A stretch of 64,000 nucleotides of DNA from positions 1,488,001 through 1,552,000 of the forward strand of contig NZ_CP039887.1 of NCBI RefSeq assembly GCF_005221305.1, in the 5' to 3' direction. The position numbers were made by a program, and so were the translations under genes. Shown here in pieces: positions 8,670-17,344 of the stretch (within the stretch, counting starts at the first letter, position 1; each line of letters opens with the position of its first letter). This DNA comes from Neisseria subflava (lineage in GTDB: Bacteria; Pseudomonadota; Gammaproteobacteria; Burkholderiales; Neisseriaceae). A model generated the notes under the pieces. That model ran no database searches. It saw nothing but the letters and a program-made list of their open reading frames with translations, and was not told where the DNA came from.

Positions 8670-8685
8670 AGGGGCTGTACCAGAT

Positions 8686-9573
8686 ATGTACACAGGACGT
8701 TTTGCCCCCAGCCCGACCGGGCTGCTCCACATCGGCTCGCTGCTGACCGCCGTCGCTTCCTATGCCGACGCGCGCGCTCATCAGGGCAAATGGCTGGTCC
8801 GCATTGAAGACCTTGACCCCCCGCGCGAAATGCCCGGCGCCGCTGCCGACATTTTGCGCACGCTCGAAGCTTTCGGTTTTGAGTGGGATGGCGAAGTCGC
8901 CTATCAAAACCGCCGTTACGACCTGTATCAAGACACCCTCAACCGCCTCAAAGCAGCCGGGCTGGTGTATCCCTGCTATTGCAGCCGCAAAGACTGGCAG
9001 GCGGCGGCAACACATGGCGCAGACGGATTTGTATATAACGGCCGTTGCCGCAATCCTCAGCAAAGACCCGACACGCAAAACAAAACTCCGGCATGGCGCA
9101 TTCAAGTTCCCGATCGCGTGATCGGTTTTTCAGACGGCATTGTCGGACATTACGCACAAAATCTGGCACACGATATCGGCGATTTTGTCCTGCTTCGTGC
9201 CGACGGCTATTGGGCATATCAGCTTGCCGTGGTTGCCGACGATGCCGATCAAGGCATAACGCATATTGTCCGCGGTCAGGACTTGCTCGTTTCCACGCCG
9301 CGCCAAATCTATCTGCAACAATGCCTCGGCGTTCCCACACCGGCCTACGCCCACCTTCCCCTATTGACCAACAATCAAGGACAAAAATGGTCGAAACAAA
9401 CCCTTGCCCCGGCTTTGGATTTGAATCAAAAAGAACAACTCCTACGCCAAGTCCTAACCTACCTCAACCTACCCGATGCACCTACCGTGAACCGTCCGCA
9501 GGAATTGCTTGATTGGGCGGTGGTACACTGGCAAATGGACAAAATCCCAAAATCGTCCATTATCACAGACTGA
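8686..9573 (+). CDS. gluQ: Glutamyl-Q tRNA(Asp) synthetase
   Basis: A truncated class I synthetase paralogue that attaches glutamate to queuosine in tRNA-Asp. The nucleotide-binding motif PSPTGLLHIGSL is at residues about 8-19. Zinc-binding cysteines lie in YPCYCSRKDW with a further CR pair downstream, and a degenerate KMSKS (KWSKQ) sits near residue 231. The 295-residue length and absence of an anticodon-binding domain separate it from GltX. Confidence 0.94.
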   Translation: MYTGRFAPSPTGLLHIGSLLTAVASYADARAHQGKWLVRIEDLDPPREMPGAAADILRTLEAFGFEWDGEVAYQNRRYDLYQDTLNRLKAAGLVYPCYCSRKDWQAAATHGADGFVYNGRCRNPQQRPDTQNKTPAWRIQVPDRVIGFSDGIVGHYAQNLAHDIGDFVLLRADGYWAYQLAVVADDADQGITHIVRGQDLLVSTPRQIYLQQCLGVPTPAYAHLPLLTNNQGQKWSKQTLAPALDLNQKEQLLRQVLTYLNLPDAPTVNRPQELLDWAVVHWQMDKIPKSSIITD

Positions 9574-9811
9574 ATTAGCACGATTACAACAAAATTACTC
9601 TAGGTATTACAATATTTCATAAAATTATGTAAGTAATCTTCCGATTCATCCCAAACCATGCCCAAGAAGCGAAAAATCATGTATATTTTGAAAATTTCCT
9701 AAAATTGTCACAAACTGATAATTTCAAGGTTGTAACAACATACGGCTGACGCGTTATTGAGGATGACAAAACGCGGCAGATCTCCCACGATACAACAAAA
9801 AGAATACCGCT

Positions 9812-10546
9812 ATGCCAAGTGCCATTATTGTAGAAGACGAAGTATTAGCAGCAGAACGCTTACGTGTATTATTGGAAGAGTGCAATGTCGTACTGCTCAA
9901 CGTCTTTCACCATGCCATGCCAGCATTGGAGTGGCTGAGCGTCCACGAAGTCGACATCGTCTTTGCCGACATCGGCATGCCGGAAATCGACGGTCTCGAG
10001 TTTGTCGAACGCATTAAGCGTACCGCCAAGCGCCAGCCGGAAATTGTATTCACCACAGCCTATGAAGAACACGCCCTGCGCGCGTTTGAGCTGGCTGCCG
10101 CAGACTATCTGCTCAAACCAATCAAAATGACCCGCCTGCAAACCGCGCTTGACCGCATCATCGAGAAAAACCGCGAAAAAGCAGACAGTTTCACCCATTT
10201 CAAAGTGTACAACCGCGAACGCATGGTTGAAATCCCATGGCAACAGGCGCGTTACCTGATGGCGGAACACAAAACCGTCTATCTGTTTACCGGCGACGGC
10301 CACAGCTACGAATTACCGAAAACATTGGTTTACTGGGAAGAATTGCTGGGCGATAAAGTCATCCGCATCCACCGCAATGCCCTCGTCTTCCGCCACACCC
10401 TCGACAGCCTGATTCGACTGGACGATGACGAAAACGACGAATACGCATCCACATGGGGTGCTAAAATTCTCGATATTCCAACTCCGTTGCCTGTCAGCCG
10501 CCGACAACTGTCCACCCTGAGGAAAATCATTAAAAACAGCATCTAA
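9812..10546 (+). CDS. LytTR-type response regulator (AlgR-like), orphan
   Basis: A two-component response regulator of 244 residues. The receiver domain occupies about residues 3-115, with acidic residues E8-D9, phospho-acceptor D53 in VDIVFADIGMPE and K102 in DYLLKP. The LytTR DNA-binding domain occupies about 140-240 (FKVYNRERMVEIPW ... VIRIHRNALV). This architecture matches AlgR of Pseudomonas and its neisserial homologue. No histidine kinase gene is in the neighbourhood. The 238 bases upstream are A+T-rich and probably hold its promoter. An IS element has landed just behind its terminator. Confidence 0.9.
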   Translation: MPSAIIVEDEVLAAERLRVLLEECNVVLLNVFHHAMPALEWLSVHEVDIVFADIGMPEIDGLEFVERIKRTAKRQPEIVFTTAYEEHALRAFELAAADYLLKPIKMTRLQTALDRIIEKNREKADSFTHFKVYNRERMVEIPWQQARYLMAEHKTVYLFTGDGHSYELPKTLVYWEELLGDKVIRIHRNALVFRHTLDSLIRLDDDENDEYASTWGAKILDIPTPLPVSRRQLSTLRKIIKNSI

Positions 10547-10578
10547 CAATGCGCTCCTTGATTGGCTCTCTTTAAATC

Positions 10579-10612
10579 AAAGGCCGTCTGAAAAGATATT
10601 TTCAGACAGCCT
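10579..10612 (+). terminator. DUS-pair terminator after the response regulator
   Basis: AGGCCGTCTGAAAA pairs with TTTTCAGACAGCCT; the second arm is a variant. The IS inverted repeat begins at its edge. Confidence 0.65.
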
Positions 10613-10635
10613 GAGACCTTTGCAAAATTCTCCAA

Positions 10636-10673
10636 AAATCCCCTAAATTCCCACCAAGACATTTAGGGGATTT
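10636..10673 (+). promoter_or_regulatory. Hairpin covering the transposase ribosome-binding site
   Basis: AAATCCCCTAAAT (10636-10648) is perfectly complementary to ATTTAGGGGATTT (10661-10673). The second arm contains AGGGGA, the likely ribosome-binding site of the ATG at 10677, so the fold would limit translation on transcripts read in from outside. Confidence 0.6.
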
Positions 10674-10676
10674 CCC

Positions 10677-11684
10677 ATGAGTACCTTCTTCCAGCAAACC
10701 GCCCAAGCCATAATCGCCAAACACATCGACCGCTTCCCACTATTGAAGTTGGATCAAGTGATTGATTGGCAACCGATCGAACAGTACCTGAATCGTCAAA
10801 GAACCCGTTACCTCCGAGACCACCGCGGCCGTCCCGCCTATCCCCTGTTGTCCATGTTCAAAGCCGTCCTGCTCGGACAATGGCACAGCCTCTCCGATCC
10901 CGAACTCGAGCACAGCCTCATCACCCGCATCGATTTCAACCTGTTTTACCGTTTTGACGAACTGGGCATCCCCGATTACAGCACCTTATGCCGCTACCGC
11001 AACTGGCTGGCGCAAGACGACACCCTGTCCGAATTATTGGAACTGATCAACTGCCAACTGACCGAAAAAGGCTTAAAAGTAGAGAAAGCATCCGCCGCCG
11101 TCATTGACGCCACCATTATTCAGACCGCCGGCAGTAAACAGCGCCAGGCCATAGAAGTCGATGAAGAAGGACAAGTCAGCGGCCAAACCACACCGAGTAA
11201 AGACAGCGATGCTCGTTGGATAAAGAAAAACGGCCTCTACAGACTCGGTTACAAACAACATACCCGTACCGATGCAGAAGGCTATATCGAGAAACTGCAC
11301 ATCACCCCCGCCAATACCCATGAGTGCAACCACCTGTCACCTTTGCTGGAAGGGATAGCCGAAGGTACGACCGTCTATGCCGATAAAGGCTATGACAGCG
11401 CGGAAAACCGGCAACATCTGGAAGACCATCGGTTGTTAGACGGCATTATGCGCAAAGCCCACCGCAACCGTCCGCTGACGGAAGCGCAAACCAAACGTAA
11501 CCGATATTTGTCGAAAACCCGTTATGTGGTCGAACAAAGCTTCGGTACGCTGCACCGTAAATTCCGCTACGCCCGGGCAGCCTATTTCGGGCTGATTAAA
11601 GTGAGTGCGCAAAGCCATCTGAAGGCGATGTGTTTGAACCTATTGAAAGCGGCCAACAGGCTAAGTGTGCCTGTTGCCGCCTAA
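10677..11684 (+). CDS. IS5-family transposase
   Basis: A DDE transposase of 335 residues, full length and without frameshift. It has an N-terminal DUF772-like domain (RPAYPLLSMFKAVLLGQWHS). Catalytic aspartates lie in VIDATII and TTVYADKGYDS. The family's C-terminal glutamate is in YVVEQSFGTLHRKFRYARA, the Y-R-E region. With complete inverted repeats at both ends the element could still be active. Confidence 0.93.
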   Translation: MSTFFQQTAQAIIAKHIDRFPLLKLDQVIDWQPIEQYLNRQRTRYLRDHRGRPAYPLLSMFKAVLLGQWHSLSDPELEHSLITRIDFNLFYRFDELGIPDYSTLCRYRNWLAQDDTLSELLELINCQLTEKGLKVEKASAAVIDATIIQTAGSKQRQAIEVDEEGQVSGQTTPSKDSDARWIKKNGLYRLGYKQHTRTDAEGYIEKLHITPANTHECNHLSPLLEGIAEGTTVYADKGYDSAENRQHLEDHRLLDGIMRKAHRNRPLTEAQTKRNRYLSKTRYVVEQSFGTLHRKFRYARAAYFGLIKVSAQSHLKAMCLNLLKAANRLSVPVAA

Positions 11685-11832
11685 AAGGCGGCCGGATGCC
11701 TGATTAATCAGGTATCCAAGGGGGATTAAGGGGGCATTTGGGTAAAATCAGGAGTGATTTGGGGAGGGAAACAGCCGAAAATCTGTGTTTGGGTTTCGGC
11801 TGTTGGGGGAAAGGCTTTTTTGCAAAGGTCTC

Positions 11833-11887
11833 AGATAGTATGGCAAGGCGAGGCAATACCGTACTGGTTTAAAGTTAATCCACTATA
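11833..11887. repeat. Truncated Correia element (CREE) fragment
   Basis: The segment AGTATGGCAAGGCGAGGCAA, then CCGTACTGG and the terminal repeat TTAATCCACTATA (11875-11887), matches the right half of the Correia repeat enclosed element known from pathogenic Neisseria. The left half is absent; the IS inverted repeat takes its place. Confidence 0.85.
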
Positions 11888-11891
11888 AAAC

Positions 11892-11935
11892 AAAGGTCGT
11901 CTGAAAACCTGTTTCCAAGCTTCAGACGACCTCTT
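11892..11935 (-). terminator. Terminator of pilC (mucosa-type DUS pair)
   Basis: Inverted AGGTCGTCTGAA copies (11894-11905 and 11921-11932) lie just behind the pilC stop codon. Confidence 0.75.
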
Positions 11936-11961
11936 GGTCTTCATTCGTTTGCACGAACCAA

Positions 11962-14900
11962 TCAGAAAAACAGCTCGCGCCAGCTGATACGTTTCAAACC
12001 ACAGATACGACCACCCTCAACTGCCAGAGACTCACCCTTATTTAACAGTAGGCTGCGGGTTACTTTATTGGAGAAGCATTTGTTATTTGGCGTACTCGAC
12101 GTAACAGAAAGCTCTTTATCCGTACCCGTACCACCTGAATCCCCGTCTGCGGTCACAGGGGAATCATCCAATTTGCTCGGATTGAGGAAGGTAAAGTTGA
12201 TAACCCCATCCTGAGTCAAACCATTGGCGTATTGCATACCAAAGCCGTCCAGCTTCCGAATAACGGTATCAGGCGTAAAACGCGCGCTGCGTGCGTTCAA
12301 TGCACCTCCATTATCAGCATTCACACCAATGAACGAAGTTTTTGCTGCAGTTTTCACGCTCGTACTTGCTGGTAAACAAACATCGGCACCTGCAGATTTT
12401 TCCTCTGTAACAGAATCATAGCGACGCACAGTCACAACAGCAGTACGCAAGATCATAGTCGGTTTGACGTTTACCCGTTCACCATCACGCAAATCGATTT
12501 TCCAACCTTTTTGGGTTTTGGCAACCTGGTTGTTAGTTAGATAAATATAGCCTTCTTTTCCTTTTTCTTCAGGACGAAACTCTTGTTGCTGCAAATCACT
12601 TTCGGAAGCAGCGGTTACGGTCTGATTCGGTGTCAAATCTTCATAAATACCGTAAATAGATTGCTTGTCTTTATTGGTCAGATCATTTTGATAAATCTCA
12701 CTGCCCGTACCGAAAATCACGACATATTCGTTTGCTCTGCGGCGTGAAACGGCAGGTGCGGAGGTAATCGGTTTGCTGGGTGAACCCGTAAAGATTTTAA
12801 CAACCTTCCAGTTGTCCGGTTTTTCGCCGCGCAGGTCAAAACGATACATATTGCCTCCACGGTCGCCCGCATACGCAACATCAATTACACCATCAAAATC
12901 AGTGTCCACAAGGGTCGGCGTGGACAGACCGCCTACACCGTCTTGAACTTCGATTTTTTTCAACAAATCGCCCGGTGCTTTACCTGTACCGTTACCACGC
13001 TTATCGCCTGTACCAACTTCCTTACCTAGCATTTCATATACATACAATGCTGTTTCATTTTTCGTATCGGCTTTATCTTCAACACGATAACCGCTGGCAA
13101 GAAAACCTGCATAGCGAATGTTTTCTTTTATATCTACACGTCCGTTATCGGCAGGTCTGCTGACCGAGACACGCCCAATTTGCGGCGTACCAATGGTATA
13201 GCCCAATGTGTTTTTCTCACCTTTGATGGTTTCAAACAATGGAACTGTTTTATTCCACTCGGTATCAGTGACATCCAAACCTGTTTTGGTAGCTTTATCT
13301 ACATTACCGCCGATATTCAGGGCATAGGCACCACGACCACCCTGACCCATCGCACCAAACATAAATACGCGCTGAGTATCATTTTCAGAAGTCTGACGCA
13401 AGGTAAATCCGCCGTTAACCATATATTCATGATTGGTAATAGACGACGTATAGCTGTCTTTGGCAATATTTTTCAAAACTTTTGCCAAAGTAACCGTCTT
13501 CACATTATTACCATCTGCGACATCCCGCTCCATTGTCGAAGGGATGTAGCTGACTTTCAGTTCATACGGATGATTTGCATCTGACGAGGTTTGGAACAAA
13601 TGCACCATGCCGTCATTCGCAGCCGCAACCATATATTTCTGACGCTTGATCGTATCGTTGCCAACTTTATACTTGTCCTTACCGACAGCAGCAACCGAAC
13701 CGTCCAAAATATCGCCCAAATCACGCTGATCACCTTCCCGAATACGGTAAACTTGACTGTACGGTGTGTTTTTTGATTTATCTTGTATTGATTTATCATC
13801 ACCGATACGCCCCGTCCAATTCAGCAAATCACGCCATTCATCCGAATTTTTACCATTAGCTGCATCTGCAATATCAAAATAGGCATTGTTTAAAGTATTA
13901 TTGGGAATATTATTAATAAAATAAGTACTTGAACCCGTATTAATCAGGGTTTTACGGTTTGCAAACGACGGGTACAGCTTCAATTCTTCACTACGACGAC
14001 CATCCTTCCCTAATCTTTGGAAAATAATCTGGCTACTCCAAGAGTTTGTTTTCAAACCGATAACTGCCGACATCTCAGGCAGGCTGCTGCTGGTCGTTGC
14101 AGGCGCGGTCGCACCAACATCGTCGTAACCCACATTTTTCGTGCCAGATTTAATCTGCTCTACAATGTCGTTAAATACCTTCGACAAACTTTCGGGTTTA
14201 TCTGCCTCATAATAATACTCGGGGCGGCTGGCAGCCAGCTGCAAATACCTCTTTCCTGAGGGCGAAATACCTTGCCCGAAGCCTACGGTAAAGGTCTGCA
14301 CCAGTTGTTTGCTGTAATCCGCAGGATCTTTAGGATCGCCGTTCCAGCTTTTACCTGCAGCATCCGTTCCGTCGGTTTTAAAATCCTGCTCTGCAAGTTT
14401 TTTACTGAAGAAAGCTAAGCCATCATCTATATCCCAAGAGGTATCATATGCCCCCAATTCCCGCTTCTGACAAGAACCCGCCTGCCTATACCCAAAATAA
14501 TTATATGCTTCTCTATACTTTGGTTCTTCCAGAGAAATATTTCGTCGATAATAATCCGAATAGCGGCTTAAATCCCCATATTTAAAATCAGACTTAGGCC
14601 ATTTGTATCCTGTATTATCCAAACCACAGCTCAAATTGGCATCACCGTCAGACATCAAAACCACATATGATTTCTGGCAACGGTATTTCACATTCGGCAT
14701 CACAATTTGACTGACCAACTCGAAATAACGCGAGGTAGTCGGCGTACCTCCTTTGGCCTTAATACTTTTTACCCTCTTGGCAATCTCAGTTGCCGGCATG
14801 GTAAATCCTTTGTCATCAGGAGTATCGCTCCCACCGCTATTATTTAAAGTCTGCAATGCCCAGTTAAATGTACTACCATGTTCCTCCAAAACTTTACTTA

Positions 14901-15159
14901 ACGCATCCTTTGTAATCTGAATACGGGTTTTACTGCCAATATATTCATCCATACTACCTGAATCATCAATAAACAGCATAATGTTGTGTTTAACTTCGGG
15001 CTGTTTATTAATTTTAGATTCAGTTTGCAGATACAGTGGGACTTTGGCGAACTCGCCTGCTGCGGCATTTGCCACCCCGCTCATCAAGGCGAGCGCGGAG
15101 GCGATGTTGTAAATCATCGGACGGATGGAGCCGGGGCAACGTGAAGATTTGTTTTTCAT
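11962..15159 (-). CDS. pilC: Type IV pilus tip adhesin PilC/PilY1 family
   Basis: A large secreted protein (about 1065 residues) needed for pilus biogenesis and adhesion. A signal peptide (SALALMSGVANAAA) is followed by a von Willebrand A-like domain whose MIDAS motif D-D-S-G-S-M lies just after LFI. The C-terminal half is a PilY1 beta-propeller with calcium-loop sequences such as DTDFDGVIDVAYAGDRGGN. I chose the ATG at 15159, preceded by AAAGAACG; an ATG at 15177 adds six residues but has no ribosome-binding site. The signal-peptide region has no poly-G tract, unlike phase-variable pilC1/pilC2 of the pathogens. Confidence 0.9.
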   Translation of the reverse strand: MKNKSSRCPGSIRPMIYNIASALALMSGVANAAAGEFAKVPLYLQTESKINKQPEVKHNIMLFIDDSGSMDEYIGSKTRIQITKDALSKVLEEHGSTFNWALQTLNNSGGSDTPDDKGFTMPATEIAKRVKSIKAKGGTPTTSRYFELVSQIVMPNVKYRCQKSYVVLMSDGDANLSCGLDNTGYKWPKSDFKYGDLSRYSDYYRRNISLEEPKYREAYNYFGYRQAGSCQKRELGAYDTSWDIDDGLAFFSKKLAEQDFKTDGTDAAGKSWNGDPKDPADYSKQLVQTFTVGFGQGISPSGKRYLQLAASRPEYYYEADKPESLSKVFNDIVEQIKSGTKNVGYDDVGATAPATTSSSLPEMSAVIGLKTNSWSSQIIFQRLGKDGRRSEELKLYPSFANRKTLINTGSSTYFINNIPNNTLNNAYFDIADAANGKNSDEWRDLLNWTGRIGDDKSIQDKSKNTPYSQVYRIREGDQRDLGDILDGSVAAVGKDKYKVGNDTIKRQKYMVAAANDGMVHLFQTSSDANHPYELKVSYIPSTMERDVADGNNVKTVTLAKVLKNIAKDSYTSSITNHEYMVNGGFTLRQTSENDTQRVFMFGAMGQGGRGAYALNIGGNVDKATKTGLDVTDTEWNKTVPLFETIKGEKNTLGYTIGTPQIGRVSVSRPADNGRVDIKENIRYAGFLASGYRVEDKADTKNETALYVYEMLGKEVGTGDKRGNGTGKAPGDLLKKIEVQDGVGGLSTPTLVDTDFDGVIDVAYAGDRGGNMYRFDLRGEKPDNWKVVKIFTGSPSKPITSAPAVSRRRANEYVVIFGTGSEIYQNDLTNKDKQSIYGIYEDLTPNQTVTAASESDLQQQEFRPEEKGKEGYIYLTNNQVAKTQKGWKIDLRDGERVNVKPTMILRTAVVTVRRYDSVTEEKSAGADVCLPASTSVKTAAKTSFIGVNADNGGALNARSARFTPDTVIRKLDGFGMQYANGLTQDGVINFTFLNPSKLDDSPVTADGDSGGTGTDKELSVTSSTPNNKCFSNKVTRSLLLNKGESLAVEGGRICGLKRISWRELFF

Positions 15160-15177
15160 AATGCGTTCTTTTTTCAT

Positions 15178-15571
15178 AAAATCGTCGGTTAACGGATGAT
15201 GACGTTGTTTTTATTTTCTCGGAATGCGATTCTAACATTTACGATGTCATTTATGTGGGGTTCGGGCTGTTTTTTTGTCTAATGTGGCGAACAATGGCGA
15301 AAATGAAACAGACTTCATGATTGTAAAGGGAAAATCCGTTGCCAAAACACAGCTTGAACGATATGGCTTTTTGACGTAGAATGCATTGCTTCTACGGCAT
15401 AGGCAGCTATGTCTGAAAAAGCACGTTACACAGCAAAATCAAAGCTGCGGAGCGTGTTTTTTTTTAGCCGAGATTTCCGAAGGCTGTCTTTTTTGTAAAC
15501 AATTTTTATTTTTCAGACGGCCTGACCCATTTTTTTCGAACCGACCATCATCAGGCAAACAGGATTCCATC
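15178..15571. other. Intergenic region between pilC and carA
   Basis: A 394-base divergent region. It contains A+T-rich sequence that presumably holds the pilC promoter, a terminator-like hairpin with nine Ts (15421-15465), a single uptake sequence near 15512-15523, and a ribosome-binding region before carA. I see no gene. Confidence 0.6.
15421..15465 (+). terminator. Attenuator-like hairpin in the carA leader
   Basis: GCACGTTACACAGC and GCTGCGGAGCGTG form an interrupted stem (CACG/CGTG and CAGC/GCTG) around an A-rich loop, followed by nine Ts. It lies about 107 bases before the carA ATG on the coding strand. Confidence 0.55.
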
Positions 15572-16702
15572 ATGACCACTCCGGCTCTTCTCGTTCTCGC
15601 TGACGGCAGCGTATTTCACGGCACATCAATCGGTTACGAAGGTTCGACTTCTGGCGAAGTCGTGTTCAACACTTCCATGACCGGCTATCAGGAAATCCTG
15701 ACCGACCCTTCCTACTGCAAACAAATCGTTACCCTTACCTATCCACACATCGGCAATACCGGTACCAACGCCGAAGATGAAGAAAGCCGCAGCGTTTACG
15801 CCGCAGGTTTGATTATCCGCGACCTGCCGCTCTTGCACAGCAACTTCCGTGCCTCCGAAAGCCTGCACGACTATTTGGTACGCAATAAAACCGTCGCCAT
15901 CGCCGACATCGACACCCGCCGCCTGACCACGCTGCTGCGCGAAAAAGGCGCACAAGGCGGCGCGATTCTGACCGGTGCAAATGCCACCGTTGAAAAAGCA
16001 CAAGAACTCATCGCCGCATTCGGCAGCATGGTCGGCAAAGACTTGGCAAAAGAAGTTTCCTGCACAGAAACTTACGAATGGACCGAAGGCGAATGGGAAT
16101 TGGGCAAAGGTTTCGTTACCCCTGCCGAACAGCCTTACCACGTTGTCGCCTACGATTTCGGCGTAAAAACCAACATCCTGCGTATGCTCGCCGCACGCGG
16201 CTGCCGCCTGACCGTCGTTCCGGCGCAAACCGGCGCGGAAGACGTATTGGCACTCAATCCTGACGGCGTATTTCTATCCAACGGTCCCGGCGACCCCGAG
16301 CCTTGCACCTACGCCATCGAAGCCGTACAAAAACTGATGGAAAGCGGCAAACCGATTTTCGGCATTTGCTTGGGACACCAGCTCATCAGCCTCGCCATCG
16401 GCGCAAAAACCCTGAAAATGCGCTTCAGCCATCACGGCGCAAACCACCCTGTGCAAGATTTGGATAGCGGCAAAGTCGTCATTACCAGCCAAAACCACGG
16501 CTTCGCCGTCGATGCCGACACCCTGCCCGCCAACGCACGCATTACCCACAAATCCTTGTTCGACAATACCTTGCAAGGCATCGAGCTGACCGACAAACCC
16601 GTGTTCTGCTTCCAAGGCCACCCCGAAGCCAGCCCCGGCCCGCAGGATGTCGGCTATCTGTTTGACAAATTCATTGACAATATGAAAGCGGCAAAACAAT
16701 AA
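15572..16702 (+). CDS. carA: Carbamoyl-phosphate synthase small subunit
   Basis: The glutaminase subunit that delivers ammonia to CarB for arginine and pyrimidine synthesis. The class I amidotransferase nucleophile is the cysteine of FGICLGHQL (about residue 266), with the His/Glu pair in GHPEASPGPQD. An N-terminal CarA-specific domain (LLVLADGSVFHGTSIG) is present. The true start is the ATG at 15572 (376 residues) after CAGGATT; the reading frame stays open 62 codons further upstream, but that part contains the T-run and is not coding. Confidence 0.96.
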   Translation: MTTPALLVLADGSVFHGTSIGYEGSTSGEVVFNTSMTGYQEILTDPSYCKQIVTLTYPHIGNTGTNAEDEESRSVYAAGLIIRDLPLLHSNFRASESLHDYLVRNKTVAIADIDTRRLTTLLREKGAQGGAILTGANATVEKAQELIAAFGSMVGKDLAKEVSCTETYEWTEGEWELGKGFVTPAEQPYHVVAYDFGVKTNILRMLAARGCRLTVVPAQTGAEDVLALNPDGVFLSNGPGDPEPCTYAIEAVQKLMESGKPIFGICLGHQLISLAIGAKTLKMRFSHHGANHPVQDLDSGKVVITSQNHGFAVDADTLPANARITHKSLFDNTLQGIELTDKPVFCFQGHPEASPGPQDVGYLFDKFIDNMKAAKQ

Positions 16703-16710
16703 ACCGCCTT

Positions 16711-16747
16711 TTCAGACGACCTCTCAACTCAACAAAGGTCGTCTGAA
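16711..16747 (+). terminator. Terminator after carA (mucosa-type DUS pair)
   Basis: TTCAGACGACCT (16711-16722) and AGGTCGTCTGAA (16736-16747) pair. A second, imperfect pair follows at about 16781-16816. Confidence 0.7.
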
Positions 16748-16846
16748 ACCCGATAAAAATCAAAACATAAAAAACAAAAATTCAGACGACCCCTCAACAC
16801 AAAACGTCGTCTGAAAAACCAACCCCTCAAATCAGAAAGGAAAAGC

Positions 16847-17104
16847 ATGACTGAAAAACAAATGCGCGTACTCTCCGTCGTCGCCACCCTGACCGCCGTA
16901 GGTATGTACGTTTCCTATATCCCGCAAATCCAAAACAACCTCGCGGGCAACCCCGGCTCGCCGCTGCAACCCCTCGTCGCCGCCATCAACTGCACATTAT
17001 GGGTTGCCTACGGCTTTTTGAAAGAAAAACGCGACTACCCCGTCATGCTGGCAAACGCCCCCGGTATCATTTTGGGCTTGATTACATTCTTCACCAGCTT
17101 TTAA
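16847..17104 (+). CDS. SemiSWEET / MtN3 family small transporter
   Basis: An 85-residue protein with three transmembrane helices forming one triple-helix bundle. This matches bacterial SemiSWEET sugar transporters, which work as homodimers. The PQ motif is present in YVSYIPQIQNN (about residues 22-32), and NCTLWVAYGFLKEKRDYPV carries the Asn and Trp residues that line the pore in the family. A good ribosome-binding site (GAAAGGAAAAGC) precedes the ATG. It sits alone in the carA-carB spacer. The substrate is unknown. Confidence 0.88.
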   Translation: MTEKQMRVLSVVATLTAVGMYVSYIPQIQNNLAGNPGSPLQPLVAAINCTLWVAYGFLKEKRDYPVMLANAPGIILGLITFFTSF

Positions 17105-17344
17105 GGAAGTTTTCAGACGGCATGTGCAAAATAAAAACGTAAAAGGTCGTCTGAAAAAGAATGCCCGAAATATCAACGGCAGGAATTTTTCAGGTAGCCT
17201 TTATCGCAAGGCAGGTGGAGCAAACGCCGCAAGCGTTTTTTCAGATGGCCTTTGAACCCATCGGTAGGGTGTGTTCCGCAAGGCACGCACGCGGTGGGTT
17301 GAGATTGCAGGGAAAATGGAGAATCAATTTCAGACACCCCAAAG

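Larger units (their letters stand above)
10612..11833 (+). mobile_element. IS5-family insertion sequence, complete
   Basis: The terminal inverted repeats are TGAGACCTTTGCAAAA at the left (from 10612) and its complement at the right (ending 11833). One transposase gene fills the element. I see no clear target-site duplication. The right end abuts a truncated Correia element, while the left end abuts a uptake-sequence terminator, so the two flanks may not be the original pair. The style of the transposase and ends is that of IS1106-like neisserial elements. Confidence 0.88.

Noticed and set aside
8816..8824. Run of Cs in gluQ as a possible contingency tract
   Set aside because: It is short, lies in a housekeeping gene and the frame is intact.
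10612..11833. Target-site duplication of the IS element
   Set aside because: No identical short direct repeat flanks the two ends by eye; the flanks may have been rearranged.
15386..15571. Upstream extension of carA by 62 codons
   Set aside because: It crosses a T9 run, a hairpin and an uptake sequence, and CarA proteins begin at the chosen ATG.
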